Shown: positions 1 to 5,177 of the stretch, piece after piece
Layout of the letters: each line of letters opens with the position of its first letter
Position numbering within the stretch: position 1 is the first letter of the stretch
NCBI GenBank assembly: GCA_009843625.1
Contig: VYDD01000445.1
Coordinates: 1-5,177 of the forward strand
Length of the DNA: 5,177 nucleotides
From: Gammaproteobacteria bacterium
GTDB taxonomy: Bacteria; Gemmatimonadota; Gemmatimonadetes; Longimicrobiales; Gaopeijiaceae
Direction: 5' to 3'
Translations under genes and position numbers: made by a program
Notes under the pieces: generated by a model
The model's database searches: none
Seen by the model: only the letters and a program-made list of their open reading frames with translations
Told to the model about the DNA's origin: nothing

Positions 1-1065
1 GAGCATCCGGCCGCGGCCGAGGAGCTGCGGGCGGCCCTGGCGGGCGAGCTGCCGGCCGGCTGGGACGCGGACATCCCCGACCTGAGCGCGCCGCCGAAGC
101 CGCTCGCGACCCGCGTGTACTCCGGGCAGGTGCTTCAAGGGCTGGGCCGCCGCATCGCCAACCTGCTCGGCGGCTCGGCCGACCTGGCGGGCTCCAACAA
201 GACCACCCTGCCCTGGGAGGAGAACCTGCTCGCCGGGACGCCGGGCGCGCGCACCATCCACTTCGGGGTCCGCGAGCACGCCATGGGCGGCATCCTGAAC
301 GGGCTGGCCCTGCACGGGGGCGTGCGCCCGTACGGGGGCACCTTCCTCATCTTCTCGGACTACATGCGCCCGTCGATCCGGCTGGCGGCGCTCATGCACG
401 TGCCCGTCACCTACGTGTTCACCCACGACAGCATCGGCGTGGGCGAGGACGGCCCCACCCACCAGCCCATCGAGCAGCTGATGTCACTGCGCGCGATCCC
501 GGGGGTGCTCGACCTGCGACCCGGCGACGGGCCCGAGACGGCGGAAGCGTGGCGGGCGGCGCTCGCGTACGCCGGCGGGCCCAGTTTCCTCGCCCTCACC
601 CGCCAGGCGGTGGCGATCATCGACCGCGACGAGGCGGCCCCCGCGACCGGCCTGCACCGCGGCGGCTACGTCCTGCTGGAAGCCGACGGCGGTCATCCGG
701 AGGCGATCCTCATCGCCAGCGGCTCCGAGGTGGGGGTGGCCGTGCAGGCGCGCGCGGTGCTCCAGGCGGAGGGCGTGCCAACGCGCGTCGTCTCGCTTCC
801 CAGCTGGTTCCTCTTCGCGCGCCAACCGCAGGGTTACCGCGACGAGGTGCTTCCTCCGGAGGTCACGGCGCGCGTCTCGGTGGAAGCAGGGACCACGGCC
901 GGCTGGACCCGCTGGACCGGCGACTGCGGCGCCTCGGTCGGCATCGACCACTTCGGGGCATCGGCTCCCGGGGCGGTGCTGTTCGAGAAGTTCGGGATCA
1001 CGGCCGAGGCGGTGGTAGCGAAGGCGCGGGCGCTGGCCAGGGTGCCGGAGCCAGTGCCGGGATAG
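1..1065 (+). CDS. tkt: Transketolase, C-terminal two thirds (5' end outside window)
   Basis: Thiamine-diphosphate enzyme (EC 2.2.1.1) that moves two-carbon ketol units between sugar phosphates in the cytosolic pentose-phosphate or Calvin pathways. The frame is open from base 1, so the GTG at 115 is an internal Val and not a start; 354 codons of a protein usually near 660 residues are present. Seen in order: the PP-Pyr linker ending in ATR (codon 38, matching phosphate-binding Arg358 of E. coli TktA), GGSADLAGSN (Ser codon 65, Ser385 equivalent), GVREH with the catalytic Glu at codon 92 (274-276), the aromatic cofactor pocket YGGTFLIFSDY, HDSIGVGEDGPTHQP with His at codons 142 and 154, then ALTRQ with the substrate Arg. 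The C-terminal domain follows and ends GASAPGAVLFEKFG...VVAKARAL plus a short tail. No active-site residue expected in this part is missing and there is no frameshift, so the enzyme should be functional. The missing N-terminal PP domain is simply outside the window. Neighbouring genes are convergent and unrelated in function. Confidence 0.97.
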   Translation, partial: EHPAAAEELRAALAGELPAGWDADIPDLSAPPKPLATRVYSGQVLQGLGRRIANLLGGSADLAGSNKTTLPWEENLLAGTPGARTIHFGVREHAMGGILNGLALHGGVRPYGGTFLIFSDYMRPSIRLAALMHVPVTYVFTHDSIGVGEDGPTHQPIEQLMSLRAIPGVLDLRPGDGPETAEAWRAALAYAGGPSFLALTRQAVAIIDRDEAAPATGLHRGGYVLLEADGGHPEAILIASGSEVGVAVQARAVLQAEGVPTRVVSLPSWFLFARQPQGYRDEVLPPEVTARVSVEAGTTAGWTRWTGDCGASVGIDHFGASAPGAVLFEKFGITAEAVVAKARALARVPEPVPG

Positions 1066-1093
1066 TTCTCCCGGTGGCGCCGGGCTGAAGGCG
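1066..1093. terminator. Short convergent intergenic hairpin, possible weak terminator
   Basis: The 28 bp between the two convergent stop codons contain CCCGG (1070-1074), a 5-base loop TGGCG, and CCGGG (1080-1084). This 5-bp all-GC stem would form in transcripts from either strand and sits where a shared bidirectional terminator would be expected. There is no T-run after the stem on either strand, so it is not a canonical intrinsic terminator. Such hairpins also arise by chance in sequence this GC-rich. Termination could instead be Rho-dependent or lie further inside the opposing gene. Confidence 0.25.
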
Positions 1094-4000
1094 CTACCTG
1101 CCGGCGAGACGTCCCGCCGTCGCGAGCGCGCGGCGGACGAGGGCTTGCTCGATCACTTCAGTCGGCGACACCGCGCCGGCGGGCGAATCGACGCGCGCGC
1201 GTAGCGAAGCAGCCACTTCGGGCTCCGCAGACTCGGCCCCGGGTCCACCGCCGGCATCGTCCCCGACAACCCCGAGCAGGAACCGCACCAGCCGCTCGTC
1301 CGGGTCGAAGGGACGGCCCTGACCGAGTGATTCCGGCCACTCGAGCGCAGCTTCGAGATGTCCGCGGGCGGCCGCGCGGTCCCCGACATCGAGTTCGTCC
1401 AGCGCGGCCCCGACGTGCGCGAACTCGTACAGGCGGTGGCTCTCGCGGGCGTTCTCGGAAGGAAGGACACGCGTGTCCGCGAGGATCCGGATCGCCTCGC
1501 CGTAGTCGCCCGCCTGGAGCAGCCCCCGCACGTGGAGAAGGTCGAGGTTGAAGTCGCCCGCGAAGAGTTCCTGGCCCCGACCGGACGTCTCCAGCGCCTC
1601 TGCCCATTGTCCCGCTTCCTGCAGGTGCCGGACGAGGGCGATGCGGAGGAGACGGCTGTCGGGATCCCGGGCGGCCGCGCGACGGAAGTCCGGCCCCGGG
1701 TCGCCACCCATGGCCTCCGCCAAGTGCGCGCGCGCTGCGTACGCGGGTCCGTAGTCGGGTTCGTCGCCCAAGGCTGCCAGCACGTCGGCGGCTTCGGCGT
1801 CGCGGTCGAGCGCCCACAGGTTCAGGCCGAGCAGGTAGCGCCAGGCCCAGTGCGGGTCCTCGGCAGCCGCCCAGCGCAGGACCGGCAGGGTCTCGGGCCG
1901 GTAGGGGAAGGCGAAATCGGGATCGACGCCACCGCGCAGCATGTCGGCATCGTCGGCCAAGAAGGCGCGCCACGCCGTGGCCACCGGGCCGCCGCCCACC
2001 TCGTCGATCAACTCCAGCAGGTGCGCGGCATCGTCCGGCAGCCCGCGGTTCGCGTAGCCCAAGGCGAGTTCCAGCAGCGTCTGCTCCGGATACTCGCTCC
2101 GCATCGATGCAGCGAGGCGGGCAGCGGCCCCGTCCGCGGACTCTCCATATCGGTCGTCGCGCGCCGCGAGGTACCGTTCGGCCAGGAAGAAATGGTTGAG
2201 CGGATCAAGCTCGAGTAGCTCCGCGAGCACGCGCGCCGCGCCGATCCCGTCCCCCGCCAGACGTGACGCGATCGCCAGCACTTCCCGCGCCGGAATGCTC
2301 CCCTGATCGTGTTCGAGCGCCAGCGCGGCGTGGCGGCGCGCCGCGGCCAGATCTCCACCGTCGAGCGCCAACTCCGCCATCCGCACGCGCGCCGCGGCCC
2401 GGAAGGCCACCGACCGGGCCGCCCAGCCGAACGAGTCGAGCGCGTCGGCGCGGCGCCCGAGGGCGCGGTACAGGTTCCCGGCGAGGAAGTTGGCCTCCGG
2501 ATCGTACGTGTCGAGCTGGAGCGCACGCCGCGCGTGCACGAGGCCTTCCTCGTAGCGGGCCGACCTCAGCGCCAGCGCCCCCAGACCCAGCAACGCCTGC
2601 CGATCCCACGGTTCGGCCGCGAGCGCCCGGTCGTAGAGCGACCGCGCCTCAGGGTAGAGCCGGCCACGCGCCAGCTCCCGCGCCTCGAACACGAGGCGAT
2701 CCGTCTCCGGGAGGGCATCCCAGGCCTCGGCGTTCGTCTCAAACGGCCGGGACAGCCCGCGATCACCATCGAGTCCGCAGATGCCACCGAAACCGGCCTC
2801 TCCCGGGTTCGAACAGCCCTCCAGGCCGAGACCGGTCGCCGAAACGCGCCAGGGGTCATCGGGGTCCACGTCGAATTCGACCACCACCGGCACGAGCGGT
2901 TCGAGCGCCACCGTGCGCGCCCCCACCTGTTCGCCGCCGGACCACGCCATCACCGTGTCGGCACTTGTCCCGAAGGCCTGGACCACCACGCGAAGGCGGC
3001 CATCCTCCTGCTCGACGTGCATGGCGCCGTGGGGAGAGGCGTCGGTCAGGCCGCCCGTCCCCTCCAGCGGAAACCAGACCTCCGTCCAGCGGCTGGCCGA
3101 GAGAGGCTCGAACCCGGCCTGCGAGACGGGGTTGCGATCCGCCCCCGGCTGGTACTGCACGTGCAGCCGTCCCGCCTGGAACTCGACGTACTGCCCATCC
3201 GTGTCGGTGAGGAGGTCCTCCCAGATCCCGCCTTCGCGGGAGAGCGCCCACAACCACATCTTGCGCCCGGGCATCTCTTCATGCGGCGCCCAGTGTCCCC
3301 AGCCGTACCCGTCGTCGTGGTAGTAGCCGCCGAAGAAGTCGTTCAGCGCGCCCACGACGTGGTACGACTTGCTTCCCCCGAACGCGTTGTTGCGGTAGAG
3401 AGGCAGGAAGCGCCCGTCCTCGTCCGCGGGCCAGGGCCGCACCCGGCCGGAGTGCTCCAGGTAGGCGTTGCCGGGCACGAACAGCTCCAGGTCGTCCTGC
3501 GCGAAGGCCGCGGCCGTCATCCAGTTGTAGTAGGGCTGCTCGAGCGGGGTCGGATTGTACCAGAGGACGCGCGTCTCGAAGGCGGCGCGGTCCGGAGGCA
3601 GGCGTATCTCGACGCGCCACGGCGTGCGCGACGGGAGGTCCATGGCGCCCACGATGGCGCTCACGCTGCCGTCCGCGTTCTCCCGCAGGTCGTAGTCGAC
3701 GGGTGTGGCGGTGGCCGGCGTGTGCCCGATCACCCCGAAGTTGAATTCGATGCCGCCCGAGGTCCACGGGCCGCGCAGGGCAATGCCCCGGAATTTCATC
3801 ACTTCGTTCCGGTAGATGAACTCGTGGCCGGTCGCCTTCACCACCGCGCCCCACACCTTGCCGCCCACTTCGGGAAGGACGAAGACCTCGATGAGATCGT
3901 TCTCCATCCGCACCACCCTCCATTCCCTGGGCTCGGGCGTCGCCGCGTATCCCTCGAAGGTGTGGTACGGATACAGCCTGCGGTCGGTGGCGAGCACCGG

Positions 4001-4246
4001 CACGGGATTCGGGTCGGAGAATGGATAGGTTTCGAGGACGCGCACCTCCTCGGAGATGCGGGCGCGCGGCCCGGGGGGCGCGCAGGAGGCGGCGATCAGG
4101 ATCGTGCACAGCACGACCGCGCCCAGTAGCCCCTGTTGTACCACTGACGGCATCCTGGCGCCCGCACGTCCCACCCTGGCACGTCGCTCGACGCTGCGCT
4201 CCGGTCGAATGGCCCTGCTATCTGCCCATCGCCAATCTGATGACAT
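1094..4246 (-). CDS. DUF5107 domain and TPR-repeat lipoprotein (1,050 aa)
   Basis: Exported protein of unestablished activity. Residues 36-54 are a hydrophobic signal segment followed by a lipobox-like AAS-Cys with Cys55 (4082-4084), so a lipid-anchored envelope location is predicted. Residues about 70-400 match the DUF5107 style, a mutarotase-like beta domain: GGIEFNF..GHTP (164-177), a DY...ADGSVSAIVGAMDLP stretch (184-205), YYNWMTAAAF..DDLELFVPGNAYLEHSG (239-267), and PGRKMWLWALSREGGIWEDLL followed by TDTDGQYVEFQAGR (326-360). A small beta region (about 405-475) and a linker with Cys478 and Cys490 follow. From about 512 to 970 there are roughly ten TPR-like helical pairs, clear at 513-546, 547-580, 581-615, 616-648, 650-683, 864-897 and 898-930, ending ALEWPESLGQGRP as in relatives. 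The tail (995-1050) is Gly/Ala/Glu-rich, then helical. Length fits DUF5107-TPR relatives of about 1,000-1,100 aa. It is probably co-transcribed with the upstream membrane gene. ATG 4246 has a good SD; GTG 4174 or ATG 4153 would give a more normal signal peptide. A carbohydrate-binding or carbohydrate-processing role is inference. Confidence 0.88.
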   Translation of the reverse strand: MSSDWRWADSRAIRPERSVERRARVGRAGARMPSVVQQGLLGAVVLCTILIAASCAPPGPRARISEEVRVLETYPFSDPNPVPVLATDRRLYPYHTFEGYAATPEPREWRVVRMENDLIEVFVLPEVGGKVWGAVVKATGHEFIYRNEVMKFRGIALRGPWTSGGIEFNFGVIGHTPATATPVDYDLRENADGSVSAIVGAMDLPSRTPWRVEIRLPPDRAAFETRVLWYNPTPLEQPYYNWMTAAAFAQDDLELFVPGNAYLEHSGRVRPWPADEDGRFLPLYRNNAFGGSKSYHVVGALNDFFGGYYHDDGYGWGHWAPHEEMPGRKMWLWALSREGGIWEDLLTDTDGQYVEFQAGRLHVQYQPGADRNPVSQAGFEPLSASRWTEVWFPLEGTGGLTDASPHGAMHVEQEDGRLRVVVQAFGTSADTVMAWSGGEQVGARTVALEPLVPVVVEFDVDPDDPWRVSATGLGLEGCSNPGEAGFGGICGLDGDRGLSRPFETNAEAWDALPETDRLVFEARELARGRLYPEARSLYDRALAAEPWDRQALLGLGALALRSARYEEGLVHARRALQLDTYDPEANFLAGNLYRALGRRADALDSFGWAARSVAFRAAARVRMAELALDGGDLAAARRHAALALEHDQGSIPAREVLAIASRLAGDGIGAARVLAELLELDPLNHFFLAERYLAARDDRYGESADGAAARLAASMRSEYPEQTLLELALGYANRGLPDDAAHLLELIDEVGGGPVATAWRAFLADDADMLRGGVDPDFAFPYRPETLPVLRWAAAEDPHWAWRYLLGLNLWALDRDAEAADVLAALGDEPDYGPAYAARAHLAEAMGGDPGPDFRRAAARDPDSRLLRIALVRHLQEAGQWAEALETSGRGQELFAGDFNLDLLHVRGLLQAGDYGEAIRILADTRVLPSENARESHRLYEFAHVGAALDELDVGDRAAARGHLEAALEWPESLGQGRPFDPDERLVRFLLGVVGDDAGGGPGAESAEPEVAASLRARVDSPAGAVSPTEVIEQALVRRALATAGRLAGR
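4082..4153 (-). other. Lipoprotein signal peptide core and lipobox Cys55
   Basis: Coding from Met32 to Cys55 of the DUF5107 lipoprotein. The segment MPSVVQQGLLGAVVLCTILI is uncharged and hydrophobic and runs into IAAS-Cys, which fits the permissive signal peptidase II pattern (small residues at -1 and -2, hydrophobic or small at -3 and -4). The lipobox lacks the preferred Leu at -3, so cleavage efficiency is less certain. After the Cys come Ala and Pro residues and a flexible linker, with no Asp at +2; by the E. coli Lol rule that favours the outer membrane. The positive charge needed for the n-region lies only upstream of Met32 (RRARVGRAGAR), so translation must begin at or before GTG 4174. 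Confidence 0.7.
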
Positions 4247-4250
4247 GTCA
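4241..4250. repeat. Perfect 10-bp palindrome across the lipoprotein start codon
   Basis: TGACATGTCA is a perfect dyad centred on the ATG at 4246-4244 and overlapping the SD. It has no loop, so it is not a cis hairpin. It could be a small DNA-binding half-site pair, but lying inside an apparent operon makes an operator less likely, and a 10-bp palindrome may be coincidence. Confidence 0.2.
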
Positions 4251-4288
4251 CCTCGTCCGGTGTCTTTCGTGGATGGCCCTCGGGTAAT
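4247..4288 (-). other. 42-bp intra-operon gap
   Basis: The spacer between the stop of the membrane gene (TAG, 4291-4289) and the ATG of the lipoprotein gene. Apart from the SD near its downstream end I see no -10/-35 pair and no terminator hairpin. The short distance and shared strand support co-transcription of the two genes. Confidence 0.6.
4248..4254 (-). promoter_or_regulatory. Ribosome binding site GAGGTGA for the DUF5107 lipoprotein
   Basis: Reading the minus strand, GAGGTGA lies directly before C-ATG of the start at 4246. It matches seven consecutive bases of the anti-Shine-Dalgarno complement (TAAGGAGGTGATC), with four bases between the GAGG core and ATG, slightly short but workable. 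This is the main reason to keep 4246 as the start. The two internal candidates (GTG 4174 and ATG 4153) have no comparable SD. Confidence 0.55.
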
Positions 4289-5119
4289 CTACGACCCCAC
4301 GACCCCCGCGAGCCTCCCGGAGATCTCCCGCAGCCGCAGCCATTGCTGGTAGAAGAGCGGCAGCAGCATCACGGATTCCATGAACTGGAACACGTACATG
4401 ACCAGGGCGAAGACCGCGCCGTACTCCGGCGCCTCCCGCACGGCGGTACTCACCGCGAAGACCAGCAGCGCGATCATGAACACCCAGTTGATCCCGAAAT
4501 TGGCCGCTTCCAGGTCGGAGAGCCGGATGTTCCAGCGCATCATGGCGCGCAGGTGTTCGCCCAGGCGGCCGGGGTCGCCGCTGTCTACGGCGTCGACCTG
4601 CCGTTCATGCTCGTCGTTGAGCCCCTGGTTGTACCGGGTGGTCAGCCTGCCGGTGACGGCGTAGAGGGTGACGGTCGCAACGGCCGCCGCGAGACAGCCC
4701 AGGAATACCCGGAAGTTCAGAGTCGCAACGATCGCCACGGTGCCTACCAACCCGAGCATGCTGTTGATGAGTCCGGGCATGGAATTCTCGAAGAACTCCA
4801 CGATCTCCCTGAGCATCCCCAAGCGTGCGGTCCGGGTCGATGTGCTCGTTCCCTCCGCGGCCTCCACCATCTCTTCGCCCAGGGTGGCGTAGATGCCCCC
4901 GTAGGCCCGGCTGTCCACCATGCGGCGGACCACCGCGATCCCCATGGTGACGATGCCGAGGATCGCGAGCTCGTAGAGCCCCCGGACCGAATCGGCGAGG
5001 ACGCTGTCGATGGCGCGCCCGATGACGAGCGGGAACAGGACCCACCCTGCCGCCTCCAGAACGACAAGCGTAAGCGTGAGCGCGAACCGTCCCGCGAAGC
5101 GTTTCAGGAAGCACTTCAT
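4289..5119 (-). CDS. ABC-exporter-like six-transmembrane protein without ATPase domain
   Basis: Integral inner-membrane protein resembling the transmembrane half of a type IV ABC exporter (ABC six-transmembrane, Pfam ABC_membrane_3-like). Hydrophobic helices lie at roughly 11-35, 48-66, 117-134, 136-156, 208-227 and 234-256. Residues 70-116 and 157-207 form the two long cytoplasmic loops typical of exporter TMDs. Family-like features are the N-terminal EAAGWVLFPLVIGRAID, the loop NQGLNDEHERQV (164-175), and RLSDLEAANFGINW just before helix 5. The protein stops after helix 6 (LREISGRLAGVVGS), with no Walker A, signature or Walker B motif. The downstream gene supplies none either, so any ATPase partner must be encoded elsewhere, or the protein acts without one. 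About 276 residues is close to the size of stand-alone family members, so this is not an obvious truncation. ATG 5119 has only a weak SD; it overlaps a possible upstream TGA (ATGA), suggesting translational coupling. The frame stays open to the window edge, but the upstream residues look non-homologous, so 5119 is preferred. Substrate unknown. Confidence 0.85.
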   Translation of the reverse strand: MKCFLKRFAGRFALTLTLVVLEAAGWVLFPLVIGRAIDSVLADSVRGLYELAILGIVTMGIAVVRRMVDSRAYGGIYATLGEEMVEAAEGTSTSTRTARLGMLREIVEFFENSMPGLINSMLGLVGTVAIVATLNFRVFLGCLAAAVATVTLYAVTGRLTTRYNQGLNDEHERQVDAVDSGDPGRLGEHLRAMMRWNIRLSDLEAANFGINWVFMIALLVFAVSTAVREAPEYGAVFALVMYVFQFMESVMLLPLFYQQWLRLREISGRLAGVVGS

Positions 5120-5177
5120 GCGGATTCCGGGAGTCCGTGCACGGCCCCTACATGTTCCGCCGGGACTGCCAGAGCAC
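5116..5177 (-). CDS. Possible 3' end of an upstream gene overlapping by ATGA
   Basis: One minus-strand frame entering from the window edge reads ALAVPAEHVGAVHGLPESA and then stops at TGA (5118-5116). That TGA shares the ATGA overlap with the start of the six-transmembrane gene. Such overlaps are common in operons and would explain the poor SD there. The evidence is weak: only 19 codons are visible, open frames are frequent at this GC content, and ATGA occurs whenever the second codon starts with A. A competing frame reads VLWQSRRNM and stops at TAG (5150-5148), which would leave a 28-bp gap. I do not recognise either tail. Confidence 0.3.
   Translation of the reverse strand, partial: ALAVPAEHVGAVHGLPESA
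5122..5136. repeat. Imperfect 7-bp inverted repeat upstream of the six-TM gene
   Basis: GGATTCC (5122-5128), one central G, then GGAGTCC (5130-5136) form a dyad with six of seven positions complementary, ending 3 bp before the ATG at 5119. The one-base centre rules out a good RNA hairpin, so if it means anything it would be a DNA-level operator. It overlaps the possible coding tail from upstream and may be chance. Confidence 0.2.

Noticed and set aside
115..1065. Transketolase starting at the GTG at 115
   Set aside because: The same frame is open to base 1 and upstream codons encode the normal PP-Pyr linker (ELPAGW ... PLATR), so 115 is an internal Val and the gene is cut by the window edge.
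549..1088. Second plus-strand frame inside transketolase
   Set aside because: Arg/Gly-rich out-of-frame translation over conserved transketolase C-terminal coding sequence.
1358..2218. Plus-strand 286-codon frame opposite the TPR region
   Set aside because: A shadow of the same GC-biased lipoprotein gene; no recognisable motifs.
2309..4129. Long plus-strand reading frame as a gene
   Set aside because: It lies fully opposite a well-supported gene, has no domain, shows the Arg/Pro/His-rich composition of a shadow frame, and has no convincing start context.
1094..4246. A frameshift or fusion joining two separate genes (DUF5107 and TPR)
   Set aside because: The frame is continuous, and this domain order and length are usual for DUF5107-TPR proteins, so it is the family architecture and not a recent fusion.
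4319..4328. Perfect palindrome GGAGATCTCC near the end of the six-TM gene
   Set aside because: Inside coding sequence for REIS near the C-terminus, no extended symmetry and no T-run; most simply coincidence of codons.
4605..5114. Alternative minus-strand frame within the six-TM gene
   Set aside because: It has no hydrophobic helices and is His/Arg/Gly-rich, while the overlapping frame has six clear membrane segments and family motifs.

Overview
The window is GC-rich throughout (roughly 70% by eye) and densely coded, with almost every codon ending in G or C. It holds one 5'-truncated gene on the plus strand (transketolase, positions 1-1065). Facing it are two complete minus-strand genes: a 1,050-residue predicted lipoprotein with a DUF5107 domain and TPR repeats (1094-4246), and a 276-residue six-helix membrane protein resembling the transmembrane half of an ABC exporter (4289-5119). 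The layout, lipoprotein signal and GC content suggest a Gram-negative-type, high-GC environmental bacterium. DUF5107-TPR lipoproteins are familiar from Bacteroidota and from high-GC phyla such as Gemmatimonadota and Acidobacteriota. I favour the Gemmatimonadota/Acidobacteriota side, but this is an impression from protein style and composition, not a demonstrated placement.

Region by region: 1-1065 encodes the pyrimidine-binding and C-terminal domains of transketolase, with all the expected active-site residues in this part. The two transcription units converge across a 28-bp gap (1066-1093) that contains only a short GC hairpin. From 4246 down to 1094 runs the DUF5107-TPR lipoprotein. A 42-bp gap (4247-4288) with a good ribosome binding site separates it from the ABC six-transmembrane gene upstream. 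The last 58 bases (5120-5177) are probably the end of a further minus-strand gene. One frame ends in a TGA that overlaps the membrane protein's ATG as ATGA.

Function: transketolase is core pentose-phosphate metabolism and has no evident link to the other two genes. The minus-strand pair looks like one operon (membrane protein first, lipoprotein second). The lipoprotein joins a mutarotase-like beta domain of the kind that binds or processes carbohydrates to a long TPR superhelix. The membrane protein has no nucleotide-binding domain of its own. An envelope-associated, possibly glycan-related role for the pair is inference. No mobile element, CRISPR array, tRNA or rRNA was seen. Nothing here is demonstrably a new system; the orphan transmembrane protein next to the DUF5107-TPR lipoprotein is the part that merits a second look.
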